Shown: positions 19,029 to 30,714, counted from the stretch's first letter. The stretch: 64,000 bases of DNA from Prorocentrum cordatum (GCA_963575745.1 CAUYUJ010014326.1:1-64000); one strand, 5' to 3'. Notes: a model not told the origin generated them from the sequence alone. Numbers and translations are program-made.

Positions 19029-22000
19029 GTGACCAAAACCAGAACCGTGACCAGGACCAGTCTTGGTCACGGTTCTGGTTCTGGTCTATTCGAAATAAAG
19101 TTATTATTATACTATTTATTCAAACCGAACCACAATTGTGACAAGGACCAGTCTTGGTCACGGTTTTGGTTCTGGTCTATTCGCAGTAATATTATTGCAG
19201 CCCGAACCACAACTGTGACCAGGACCAGTCTTGGTCACGGTTCTGGTTCTGGTCTATTCGCATTAATATTATTATAATAATATTACTGCAGCCCGAACCG
19301 CAACTGTGACCAGGACCAGTCTTGGTCACGTTTCTGGTTCTGGTCGATTCGCAATAATATTATTACAATAATATTAGTGCAGCTCGAACCACAACTGTGA
19401 CCAGGACCAGTCTTGGTCACGGTTCTGGTTCGGGTCTATTCGCATTAATATTATTATAATAATATTAATGCAGCCCGAACCACGACTGTGTCCAGGACCA
19501 ATCTTGGTCACGGTTCTGGTTCTGGTCTATTCGCATTAATAGTATGCTAATAATATTAATGCAACCCGAACCACAACTGTGGCCAGGACCAGTGGTCACG
19601 GTTCTGGTTCTGGTCTATTCGCATTTATATTATTATTATACTATTTATTCAAACCGAACCACAATTGTGACCAGGACCAGTCTTGGTCACGGTTCTGGTT
19701 CTGGTCTATTCGCAGTAATATTAGTGCAGCTCGAACCACAACTGTGGCCAGGACCAGTCTTGGTCACGGTTCTGGTTCGGGTCTATTCGCATTAATATTA
19801 TTATAATAGTATTAATGCAGCCCGAACCACAACTGTGTCCAGGACCAGTCTTGGTCACGGTTCTGGTCCTGGTCGATTCGCAATAATAGTATTATAATAA
19901 TATCAATGAAACCCGAACCACAACTGTGACCAGGACCAGTCTTGGTCACGGTTCTGATTCTGGTCTATCCGCATTAATATTATTATAATAATATTAATGC
20001 AACCCGCACCACAACTGTGACCAGGACCAGTCTTGGTCACGGTTCTGGTCCTGGTCTATTCGCATTAGTATTAATGCAGCCCGAACTACAACTGTGACCA
20101 GGACCAGTCTTGGTCACGGTTCTGGTTCTGGTCTATTCGCATTAATATTATTATAATAATATTATTGCAGCCCGAACCACAACTGTGACCAGGACCAGTC
20201 TTGGTCACGGTTCTGGTCCTGGTCTATTCGCATTAGTATTATTATAATAATATTAATGCATCCCGAACCGCATCTGTGACCAGGACCAGTCTTGGTCACG
20301 GTTCTGGTTCTGGTCTGTTCGCGTTAATACTATTAAAATAATATTGATGCAGCCCGAACCACAACTGTCACCAGAACCAACCTTGGTCACGGTTCTGGTT
20401 CTGGTCTATTCGCATTAATATTATGCTAATAACATTAATGCAACCCGAACCAGAACCGTGACCAGGACCAGTGGTCACGGTTCTGGTTCTGGTCTATTCG
20501 CATTTATATTACTATTATACTATTTATTCAAACCGAACCACAATTGTGACCAGGACCAGTCTTGGTCACGGTTCTGGTTCTGGTCTATTCGCAGTAATAT
20601 TATTGCAGCCCGAACAGCAACTGTGACCAGGACCAGTCTTGGTCACGGTTCTGGTTCTGGTCTATTCGTATTATTCTTATTATAATAATATTACTGCAGC
20701 CCGAACCGCAACCGTGACCAGGACCAGTCTTGGTCACGTTTCTGGTTCTGGTCGATTCGCAATAATATTATTACAATAGTATTAGTGCAGCTCGAACAAC
20801 AACTGTGACCAGGACCAGTCTTGGTCACGGTTCTGGTTCGGGTCTATTCGCATTAATATTATTATAATAGTATTAATGCAGCCCGAACCACAACTGTGGC
20901 CAGGACCAGTGGTCACGGTTCTGGTTCTGGTCTATTCGCATTTATATTACTATTATACTATTTATTCAAACCGAACCACAATTGTGACCAGGACCAGTCT
21001 TGGTCACGGTTCTGGTTCTGGTCTATTCGCAGTAATATTAGTGCAGCCCGAACCACAACTGTGGCCAGGACCAGTCTTGGTTACGGTTCTGGTTCTGGTC
21101 TATTCGCATTACTATTATTATAATAATATTACTGTAACCCGAACCACAACTGTGTCCAGGACCAGTCTTGGTCACGGTTCTGGTCCTGGTCGATTCGCAA
21201 TAATATTATTATAATAGTATCAATGAAACATGAACCACAACTGTGACCAGGACCAGTCTTGGTCACGGTTCTGATTCTGGTCTATCCGCATTAATATTAT
21301 TATAGCAATATTAATGCAACCCGCGCCACAACTGTGACCAGGACCAGTCTTGGTCACGGCTCTGGTCCTGGTCTATTCGCATTAGTATTAATGCAGCCCG
21401 GACTACAACTGTGACCAGGACCAGTCTTGGTCACGGTTCTGGTTCTGGTCTATTCGCATTACTATTATAATAATAATATTAGTGCAGCCCGAACAACAAC
21501 TGTGACCAGGACCAGTCTTGGTCACGGTTCTGGTCCTGGTCTATTCGCATTAGTATTATTATAATAATATTAGTGCATCCCGAACCGCATCTGTGACCAG
21601 GACCAGTCTTGGTCACGGTTCTGGTTCTGGTCTGTTCGCGTTAATATTATTAAAATAATATTGATGCAGCCCGGACACAACTGTCACCAGAACCAGTCTT
21701 GGTCACGGTTCTGGTTCTGGTCTATTCGCATTAATACTATGCTAGTAGTATTAATGCAACCCGAACCACAACTGTGGCCAGGACCAGTGGCCACGGTTCT
21801 GGTTCTGGTCTATTCGCATTTATATTACTATTATACTATTTATTCAAACCGAACCACAATTGTGACCAGGACCAGTCTTGGTCACGGTTCTGGTTCTGGT
21901 CTATTCGCAGTAATATTAGTGCAGGTCGAACCAAAACTGTGACCAGGACCAGTCTTGGTCACGTTTCTTGTTCTGGTCCATTCGCATTAATATTATTCTA

Positions 22001-22205
22001 ATAATATTAATGCAGCCCGAACCACAACTGTGTCCAGGACCAGTCTTGGTCACGGTTCTGGTTCTGGTCTATTCGCATTAATATTATGCTAATAATATTA
22101 ATGCAATCCGAACCACAACTGTGGCCAGGACCAGTGGTCACGGTTCTGGTTCTGGTCTATTCGTATTAATATTCGTATTATACTATTTATTCAAACCGAA
22201 CCACA
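19028..22205 (-). repeat. 91-bp satellite array, inverted orientation, with higher-order repeats
   Basis: About 35 copies of the reverse complement of the unit at 2570-4850: GTGACCAGGACCAGTCTTGG, then GTTCTGGTTCTGGTCTATTC, an AT-rich palindromic segment, and GCAGCCCGAACCACAACTG. A variant unit (GGACCAGTGGTCACGG with an extended CTATTTATTCAAACCG end) recurs at about 19579, 20458, 20896, 21774 and 22121. The first four intervals are near 439 or 878 bp, showing higher-order organisation. Confidence 0.95.
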
Positions 22206-22420
22206 GAGGGGTTCTCGGTCGAGGGGGGCGGGGGGCTCGTCCGCCCCGCCCGCAGAGCCCGCCCCAGCCTCGCCCTCAACGTCCGAGTCGGCGTCGACGG
22301 AGGACTGGTCCGACTCGCCGCCGATGCTCATCCCGTCCTCGCTGTCGTCGCCATCATCTCCGCTGGCGTCCTGCGAGGAAGGGGCTGGGCATCTCACTTC
22401 TGGGGGCGCCAGGGACTTTA
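22206..22420 (-). other. Short acidic coding-like stretch, minus strand
   Basis: The minus-strand frame reads SSQDASGDDGDDSEDGMSIG, then ESDQSSVDADSDVEGEAGAG. Similar Asp-rich frames occur near 23400 and 55500. It may be an exon of a disordered acidic region or a GAC-rich repeat. It abuts the satellite array. Confidence 0.25.
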
Positions 22421-22578
22421 TGGACCGACCAGGGGTCGTAAAAAGCGAGCTTTGCTCCCTCCCCCCGCAAGGGGAAGGGGTAGCGGGGGCGGTGCGAGGA
22501 AAAGGTGGGCAAGGGGGGAACTGGGACATACTTCAGCAATTGGGGCGGCTGTGGGTGAGATGGGGCAGGTGACGCAAG

Positions 22579-22659
<81 letters not shown>

Positions 22660-22666
22660 GGGTGGG

Positions 22667-22762
<96 letters not shown>

Positions 22763-22766
22763 GTGT

Positions 22767-22820
<54 letters not shown>

Positions 22821-22832
22821 CGGGGGGGGGGT

Positions 22833-22923
<91 letters not shown>
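22579..22923 (+). repeat. Poly-G tract of about 345 bp with sparse interruptions
   Basis: Almost every base is G. The interruptions are a few T, A and C (for example around 22659-22670, 22762-22766, 22821, 22832 and 22867). All reading frames through it are poly-Gly or poly-Pro and are not genes. It could fold as G-quadruplexes on the plus strand or could be an assembly artefact. Confidence 0.9.
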
Positions 22924-22925
<2 letters not shown>

Positions 22926-23860
22926 AGACAGCCCCGCAGGCTGCGTTCTACGTGCCGCACCTCAGCGCTTTTGCCCCGCGCTAAAAAAAGCGCCATATAC
23001 CTACAGCGAAGCACCTATCCGCATCCCCAGGAGGCCACCAGGAGGCCGCCCCCCTGGCCCAACGAGCTCTGAAAGCGACTGGAGCGGCAACGAGGGGGCG
23101 GGCGAGGGGGCTCGAACGGGGGGGGATGACCGAGATCGCGCCGCCAAGCGCACCCGATAAGACTGACTGCATCCCCTCGCAAAGCGCATTGCCCCAATTA
23201 CCTGGGAGGGGGGGAGGGGGGCAAACGCCTTCAAACTCCTTCAAACTACATGCCTCCGAACTACATGCGAACATCCACCCTGGCAACCGCGCCGGCTCCG
23301 CAGGGAGAGGGCGTTGCCCAACGAACCGAAGCTCTGTGTCACCACCGCTGCCCGTCGACCTACATAGCCCCGTATAAACCGTATACGTGCATTGTGTGCC
23401 CCCCACAGGCGTCCTCGTCCTGATGGCCGCAGTCATCATCATCCCCACCGTCATCGGACTCGCTGGCGCATGTCCGATCCTCCGCGCCATCCTCCAACGG
23501 CAGCGCGCCAAGAGCGACGGCGCCCCCTCCGTCGGGCCCCCCAGCCGCTGGCGCGGCGTCCGCGCCTGCATCAGGCGCAGCTCGGCCGCGGCCTCACCAG
23601 AGTCCCAAATCCTCTTGCTTCGCTATTGGGGGATGCTTGGCTCTTAGCTCATGGATGGTTTGTGATTCTGTGGGGCGGGGGCTCGACGCGTCAGTGCCGG
23701 GCTCGGCCCTTCCCCTTTGCGCTTTGGGAGCCGCTCTCGCCATCCTGGCCCACCGCGGGCCCCAGGCGGTCCAAGGGCCAATATGCATCAGAGATCAACG
23801 ACCTAGAGCCCAAGATAGCCTCAAGGCTGCGCAATTCACAATTTTAATTCGAAGGCCCCA
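22924..23860. other. No supported gene; weak acidic minus-strand frame near 23400
   Basis: At about 23400-23470 the minus strand reads ESDDGGDDDDCGHQDEDACG, an acidic stretch like that at 22206-22420, but with no extended open frame. The rest is unassigned. Confidence 0.35.
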
Positions 23861-23954
23861 GGGCATAACGTAACGGGGAAACTGCAACGCGACAAGGCGC
23901 AACACAGACATCATATGCAACGCAACACAATGCAACACAGCAACAATGCAACAA

Positions 23955-24003
23955 CAAATGCACAAGGCACGCGGTATCTCTGATCGCGTGCCCTGTGCAT
24001 TTG
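23955..24003. repeat. Inverted repeat, 19-bp arms, 11-base loop
   Basis: The left arm 23955-23973 (CAAATGCACAAGGCACGCG) and right arm 23985-24003 (CGCGTGCCCTGTGCATTTG) pair with one mismatch around GTATCTCTGAT. The left flank is rich in GCAACA words (23880-23955). Confidence 0.9.
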
Positions 24004-24128
24004 CTGCGTTGCCTGCTCCCGTGCACTGGTGCGTGAGGGCCAGCGCCTGCTTCGGGCAACCCCCCGCCCTCCTCACACCCCCATTGATCCTCCTCATCCG
24101 CCCCCACAACCCCCATCGTCATCCCATC

Positions 24129-24480
24129 CTACCCCTCATCATCTCCAGTGGGTGGGTGTTTGGAGAAGAAAAAGGATACGGCCTCGACCACGTCCTCGTC
24201 CAGGCGCCACGCCTGCGCGCCCACCGCGGCCCCTGCCGCGCGTGGCCCCGCGACGCCGCCTCGCCGCGGCTGGCCAGACCTGAAACGGGTCCACGCCTGC
24301 GAGCTCCTCTGCAATCACAACCGCTGGAACGAAGGCCAGCCGCTCGCGGTCGTGGACCTCCGCAATCAGCAAATCAAGCATGATCCTCAGCTGCAGCGGG
24401 ACGGAGGCCAGCGCGATGAACGTCGGCGGGCTCAGCCCACAACCCTTCGGGGCGCGCGCAACCCGCCGCCCGCCGCTCCC
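24129..24480 (-). CDS. Coding-like fragment, possible 3' exon of the upstream minus-strand gene
   Basis: Reading on the minus strand: FIALASVPLQLRIMLDLLIA, EVHDRERLAFVPAVVIAEEL, AGVDPFQVWPAAARRR. After a frame change it reads AWRLDEDVVEAVSFFFSKHP and ends in DDEG with a stop at 24129. Amino-acid composition is protein-like, in contrast to the low-complexity tract at 24540-24800 that separates it from the large frame ending at 24806. No family is recognised. Confidence 0.3.
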
Positions 24481-24539
24481 CCCCCCCCCGCCAGAACACA
24501 CATCATGCGAAGAAACGGTCGTAAAATCGTCATCCTCAC

Positions 24540-24805
24540 AAGTCGGAGGCTGGGGAAAAGGGGGTGAGGAGGAGGAGGAGCGTGGATGGGGTGGGAAAGG
24601 TGAGGAGGGCGACAAGGGGGGGGGGGGATGGGGCAAGTGAAGAGGGGGAATGAGAAGGGCTGGCGAGGCCGAGGAGGGAGGGATGAGGAGGGGGGGCGAC
24701 GCGATCGTTCCTCATGCTCATCCCTCCGCCCCCTCCTCCACGCTCCTCCTTGCCCCCCTCATCGCGCCCTCCCTCTCTCCTCCCCCCTCCCGCCCCCGAC
24801 GTCAC
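24540..24805. repeat. Low-complexity GGA then CCT/CCC tract
   Basis: GAGGAGGAGG and G-runs up to about 24700 are followed by CCTCCTCC and CCCCCTC runs. This could be intron sequence. Confidence 0.6.
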
Positions 24806-27800
24806 TCATGTGGCGGTGGGGGGGTGGGTGAGAGGTTGACGGAGCCTGACCTTCAAACAGTGCTCGTCGTCCGTGGCGCACGCGTCGTGCCGCTCAGCAG
24901 GCGACGCGGGCGTCGCGGGCTGCATCGTGAGCTCGTACGGCGAAAACTTCACGCCCGACAAATGCCAATAGAGTGGCTCCAAACCAAGATCATTCATGAG
25001 TTCGTCCTCGTCGCTATCGTCCGCCAGCCAGATGAAGCGGGCGATGGCCCTGCGGCCAACCAGGAGCCCTCTCGTCTGCGGGCTGGCATTGCTGAACGTC
25101 ATCTTCGTAGCCTGGAACACCTTGCGGCGCAACGCTCGCAAGCCGTCGTGCGCCGCACCGCAAACGCACATGCCGTAGCGCAGGCACTCTCCGTCCTTGA
25201 ACTGCTCTGCTGGGTCATCAGCGGCATCACCAAGGGATGACAGTTCAGGATCGTCAGGTAGCAATCGGTGCATGTGGCTCCACATCATCTCAGCGGCCTG
25301 CTGCGCGTTGGACTGATGCGTGACGGACATTCCGTGGGCCGCCTCCTCGAGCAAGGCAACGTCGTCAGCGGAGCTCGACGCGTCTCGCTCAACCACGGCT
25401 GCTCCAATAACAGGCGGCAAACACCTGAGAACCCCTCTCGCGGGCCCCAGCGATGGGATCACATGCGCCAGCTCGGGGACGACCTTTCTCGACCCCTCAT
25501 CCCGATACAACTCGAGAAGTTGACCGCCTGCTTCTTCCTGGAGGTGCTGATGGCGAGCCAAGCCCCTCCGATAAGACGCTACCGTGGACAAGGTATCCTT
25601 CAAGCTCGTTCCTGAAGCCCCGCACTCACGGATCAGGAAGTCGACTGTGTCATCGGGGTCACGGCCAGCAAACCTCTCAATGGCTGTAGTCGCAAGCCTG
25701 GCGTTGCGATGCATGCCCACCTGCCGCTGGGTTGGCGGGAGGGCGCGGAAGCCGTCACGGGCCCTCGCGGCAGCTCTCCGACCTTCTTCCGCCAGGCGCG
25801 CCCGCTCAGCAGGGGGCAACGCGCGGTACCGCGCCGACGCCTCCCTCATGGCATTGATGCCCTGCTCATGTTGAAAAACGCCCCAAGCGCCTGTATGATG
25901 CTCGTGCTGGCACCTTCGGCGCTCAGCTGCCTGTGCCCCAGAACCTCCGCCAGCACGCGGCTCGTGGACTGGCCCGTGACGTGGGCGGGTGACATCCCCA
26001 GCTTTGGCGCGGCTGTGCACGCCCATGCAAGCTGTCGACAGGTCAACCGCCTTGAACTGGGGGCACTGCGTTCTAGACTTGACGATATTCCGCATCTGGG
26101 CGTTGAAGACCTCGTTGGGGGCGGTGTTGCCTTGGATCAGCATGGCCATAGCCGCCAAGCGCATCAAACACTCCTCGCCCCCCAACCGACATGATGATTG
26201 CAGCTCCTTCGTGAACGCGTCCTTCATGCAGTCGGGGGCGGCCTCCATCGTTGGCCCCAGCTCGGGCTGCTGGAAGAGCTGAAACGGTCGCGCGGGAAAC
26301 CCTTGGTTCACCAATGCAACCTCCTGGGTTATGGTGGCGAGAGCGTCGGATATCATGATGAAGGCGAGCGACGTGTTTCTGTAATTGACTTCCTCTGGCC
26401 TGATCAAGTGCCAGGCCGCTGGGGTGAACAGTAGCAGCATCATCTTCTCGAAGCACCTGGTCTCCAAGACGCCGTCGGCAAGAACCGTGACAGGGAACGA
26501 TCTGTTAATGCCGACTGCCCCCTCTGCGGTGCGCTTGGCAGCATGTACTCGTTCCTTTTTTCTCGAACTCCTTCGACGTCAAATAACAATGTGTCCGCAG
26601 CATCGCCTGCAAGGGCCTCAAGATGTTGCCGGCGAGAACGAAGAATGTGTGGGGGACGGGGCGTTTATTAGACATGAAATCCATCGCGAACGCCATATGC
26701 TTGTTGAGCCTCTCTCGGCGGCTGCCAGCGCCAGCGGCCTCCGCATCGCCACCCGCGCCCTCGTGGGCGCCCATATCGTCGTCCTCGCACTCGTCGGCGC
26801 CAACGGCGTCCACGCGACCGTCAACCAGGGCCGCCAACGCATGCTGCTTCGACCGCCCCCTTCCGAACGACCTGCACCATGACGTGCATGCTGGGCCCAA
26901 AAGCCCACGACGCATCTCGACGAGGCCCGCGTCGCAGATCGCCGGCTCACTGGTGCCCCACTTGCTCCTGATCAGCACTCTCAGGGCACGCGGCATCAAT
27001 GCGTCTACCATTGAATATGCAACCGATGTTTTCAAAACGTCTTCGTCCAGGCCAGCTGCAGAATCAACCCATACGGTGATCTCGCGCGTGTCGGCCATGG
27101 AGCTGCTGGGCAAGAGAGTGAATAACACGCGCCTGCGGGTCTTCTGGCCGTCTCCAGAAACGAACGACTTGAGCACGACATGGTTGTAGATAACGTCGTC
27201 ATTTGATGGGCTGCCTTCTCGGACCCTGAGTCGGCGGTGGACCTCCTTCCAAAGATGAGTGTTAAAGGAATGCTTGCTCCCCGCTACTCTGAAGCACAGC
27301 GATAGGTGGATCACCCCCTTGATGCCTACGTCGACGTGCTTCATGGCAATGTTGTGTGCCCGCACTATAGAGTGAGCTTGGCACTGGTAGAAAAGACGAA
27401 CCCAGCCAGGCTCACGCTCGCGGTCCAATCTGCGCTCTCCAGCTCTGTTCGACCTGTGGCCGTCCGCGTCCGTGATCCCCACTTTGTGGCTGAACGTGCT
27501 CTCCGACAGCGAAGCCGACCCAGACTCCATCAATGCAAGTGCCTGGCATGCAGCCGAAGTGCTCGCCAACGGCTGAACCTGGCATACCACGTCGCCGACG
27601 AGGTAGACGTAGCGCATCTGTCCATTCATCGTGACCCTGACGAGGTGGCAATACCGAGCCTTGGTGGCGAAGAGCTTCGTGATCGTCTTAGCCCTGAATC
27701 CGCGGAACGCCCCCCTCAGCAACGCCACAGCTAGGGCCCGAGATGCCATAGTCGCGACTTCGGAACCAGCGGCGGGGGGAAGTGCGGAAGGGGCGCCTCG

Positions 27801-28271
27801 CGATACCTCGCGATGTTCGCTCATACTCTGGAGCTCCAAGGGCGCCTCGGCACACGATACGTGGTCACACGCTTGGATCAGCTCGATGCGTGCACCGCGC
27901 GAGCGAGCGCGAAGTGCAATCATTTTGACGATGTGTTGTCTATGCCAACGGTCCAGGAGCCGCGACCAAGCAGCCGCTCTCCCCATCCTGCTCTTGAAGG
28001 CCCACTCGGAGGTGTTCAGGGACGCGGCCTGCGATGCAAGGCTGGCGCGCACAGCGCCGCCGAGGCCCTCAATCAATAATCCTCCGGCAACTTCTGAAGG
28101 CTCGAGGTCATGGCGACGGGCAGCACTCAGTATAAATTGAATTCTGGCTGTCAGCGGGCTCTCCCAATCAAGCCTCTTGCTGGGCAGCGCTGCAACGACC
28201 TCGGCGTGGGGCAGAATGAGCGCAGTGCTGTCGGCGATATCTGCATCCAGTCTGGGGCGTTTGGCGGGCAT
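24806..28271 (-). pseudogene. Large transposase-like protein (about 1150 residues) with one frameshift
   Basis: The minus-strand frame starts at 28271 (MPAKRPRLDADIADSTALIL) and runs 588 codons to 26505; a second frame runs from 26467 to 24806. Around 26555 the minus strand has an A-run followed by GG. Skipping one base there joins the two, so a single gene with a one-base insertion is likely. Features in order: basic start; LEPSEVAGGLLIEGLGGAVR; YVYLVGDVVCQVQPL; TDADGHRSNRAGERRL; FYQCQAHSIVRAHNI; VAGSKHSFNTHLWKEV; an acidic linker (ADECEDDDMGAHEG); then NEVFNAQMRNIVKSRTQCPQ; then a basic helical HMG-box-like segment (ASARYRALPPAERARLAEEG). The layout resembles multicopy dinoflagellate transposase-like proteins, with Asp in TDADG as a catalytic candidate. 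No terminal inverted repeat was found. It could instead be an unrelated lineage-specific protein. Confidence 0.5.
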
Positions 28272-28279
28272 CGCATGCT

Positions 28280-30285
28280 GCTAAATAGCAAGAGTGTGAA
28301 CTCCAGCCATCCCTATGGGCGTAAAGGGCTTATCGAACTCTTCCCTCTTCCCCCAATCCAATCTTCCCTCGGGGGGGGAGGGGGGGCGCGCCCCCCCCGA
28401 CCGCCGCCCCCGCGAGCAAACGGCTTCAAAACTGTCCCTGGATGCCACCCGAGACGCCTACCATGGTACCCCGACCAACGTCCAAGAGGCCTCTCACCCA
28501 CAACCCAAACACGGTGACAGGGTGGGCCGAAAACAGCTATACATACATATACATAGATATATATTATATACACGTTTGCATTGTCCCCCCCTCCCCGCAC
28601 ACCGTCAGCTCACGGGCGCTACCTTTGAATGGGCTGGCGGGGATGCGCGAAGCGTTCTGTATTCGCACGCGTGGCCGCGCCCAGCGCACGGCGCGCCCAG
28701 CGCCCTGCGCTTCTAGCCAAAATGGCTGACGAGGCGAGGCACGGGCAAGGCGGTGGGAGGCAAGGGCCAGGGCGTGTCGAGGCGAGAGCAAGGCGGAAAG
28801 AACTGCAATGAACAACACCGCGCATAGCGGAAGCAGAGTGCAAGCACTGCACTTGGGGAAACGCACGCGCCCATGCCATAACCGACATGCGAATCGGGCG
28901 CAGCCATGTTCGCCAGCGTGGGCCCCAAACAGCAACTATATGACCTCGTCGGCCCTCGGCCCCCGAGACACGGGCCTCATGATGACACCAAAAGCGCCCC
29001 CAAGACTACAGAAAAAAGACGCGACGCTCGCCAGAGACATCCTCACCCGACCTAAGGGCCTGACCTGAGGGCCTCAGCATCGCCTCACCATGGCCCCATC
29101 GCCCAAGCAACATATGCTAATAATTTCGGTGCGATATTGAGGCCCTGCCTTGATGGCCTCAACATGGCTTCAACATGGCCCCGCAATTCAAGCATTGCGG
29201 CCTCGAAGGAGGCTCCTATTTCTGCCCCATGACTACACATGCGACGCTCCTGCTACCACATAGCCCACACCAGATAGTTAACGCAACGCGTTGCAAACAA
29301 TCAATACCACTGCGCGTCGCGCACGCGCAATAGCAGCCACACCACAGCGTGCACCACACAGCTTGCGCCACATTATTCACGCATTATGGCGCCCACCCCG
29401 ACGCGCAATAACGGTCGCGCAGCTTCGCGCGCACGTGCGCGATGGCCCCCGAAACAATGAACGCGTTGCCCCGAACCAAACGCGACCCCATCCCCCATGA
29501 GAGCAATGCAAACTCTGTCAAATCGTTCGCGTGGTGAGGAAGTCTTGAGCGGAGCCCAGGTTTGATGACATACAAGCGCCCCTGCCCAAAATGCCCCCAA
29601 CACATACTATAGGTGCGAGCTCTTACTGGGATTTTGTTTGGAGCTACGCCGCCTGGCGGGCACCTCGCGGGCACCCCGTGCGCTGGGTTGGTCGGCCGAG
29701 GTTTCGCCGAGTTGGACCCGTGCCCCCCCCGCAGGACGTGGTGGAGGAGGGCGCGCAAGCTCGCGCGCGCACGCGCGAGCGCGCGCGCGCGCGGGCCTGC
29801 GCGATGTAGATGGGGTCCAAATATGAGCGGGGGGCGGCGCGCGGGCGCGCGACTCCCGCGCGAAGGAGGCTGGGAATGGAGGCGGGAGACGGCACGGGGG
29901 GAGGGCAAGGGCAAGGCGGAGCTTGGTAATGGAAATGCGAATATGGAAACGCGAAGAGGGGAACGGGGGGCGGGGGAGCGAAAGCTGAGGGGAGAAGGAA
30001 CGAGGAACGCAGGAAGACAAGTAAGGGGAGTTGAATGGGGGAGGCATCGCCCCACCTGTAAGCCCCGAGACCTCAGAACCCACCTAACAGAAAGTGTATC
30101 GGGGCGCTTTTCGAACCCCGTCCCGTTTCTCCCTCCTGGCCCACCGTCTCCGCAGCGTTACCCTTATTATGATCCCCCGCTTCTGCCACCGACTTCCTGC
30201 TCGCTTATCTCGTCCTCCCCCGCCGCCGCCCATTCCCCGCCCTCTCCCCGAAAACCGACCTTCCCCGTAAACGATCCAACGCGGG
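28280..30285. other. Long spacer with low-complexity islands
   Basis: It contains a G/C homopolymer cluster (28370-28420), a short TATA/ACATA-rich run (28540-28575), and an alternating GC run (about 29759-29796, potential Z-DNA). The phrase GGCCTCAACATGGC and close variants recur around 29050-29180. Long frames at 29380-30390 are GC-driven and show no domain. I see no gene. Confidence 0.5.
29759..29796. repeat. Alternating GC/CG run
   Basis: Near-continuous CGCGCG alternation interrupted by CACGCGCGAG. A similar run lies at 34747-34771. Confidence 0.8.
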
Positions 30286-30289
30286 CCAC

Positions 30290-30520
30290 CCAAGCCATGA
30301 GCCCTAAGCTTAAAGCCCCATGCCCGATGCCTCAAGCCCTACGCCCTAAGCCCTTAAGCCTTAAGCCCAAACCCATAAGCCCTCAGCCCTAAGCCCTCAG
30401 CCCTAACCCTAGACCTAAGCCATAAGGCCGAAGCCCTCAGCCTTAAGCCCGAAGCCCGATGCCGCATGCTCTCTGCTCTAAGCCCGATGCCCTAAGCCCT
30501 GCGCCTCGAAGCTTTACGAT
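30290..30520 (+). repeat. CCCTAAG-type minisatellite (telomere-like, degenerate)
   Basis: Roughly 25 imperfect 7-10-bp words such as GCCCTAAGCC, GCCTTAAGCC and GCCCTCAGCC, and one CCCTAACCCTAGACC. They resemble, but do not match, the plant-type CCCTAAA telomere word used by dinoflagellates. Confidence 0.8.
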
Positions 30521-30714
30521 ACGTTTGAGCGCCTTGGGCCGACGCGCGGCAAAACAATGCTACGCTTCGGCATCGATCGGGGTTCCCGACGGGCCATCAT
30601 GCTGACATTTGATAAAGGGTTTACACATCCATTTTAAGGGTTTCAACAAGGGCTGCTCAAAAAGCGCCCCCAGACATTTCCTGGACATTTAAATGGAATT
30701 CAAGGAATCGAGCC

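Noticed and set aside
19029-22441. Repeated short proteins of the GHGSGSGLFAFILLLYYLF type
   Set aside because: They are translations of the satellite unit, recurring with its period. There is no independent coding evidence.
22354-23072. Poly-Gly and poly-Pro open frames of up to 206 codons
   Set aside because: They are produced entirely by the poly-G tract.
29380-30390. Overlapping long frames on both strands
   Set aside because: High GC and alternating GC runs keep all frames open. Composition is Arg/Ala/Pro-biased in every frame.
30290-30520. True telomere
   Set aside because: The words are degenerate CCCTAAG rather than a uniform telomere repeat, and ordinary sequence continues on both sides.
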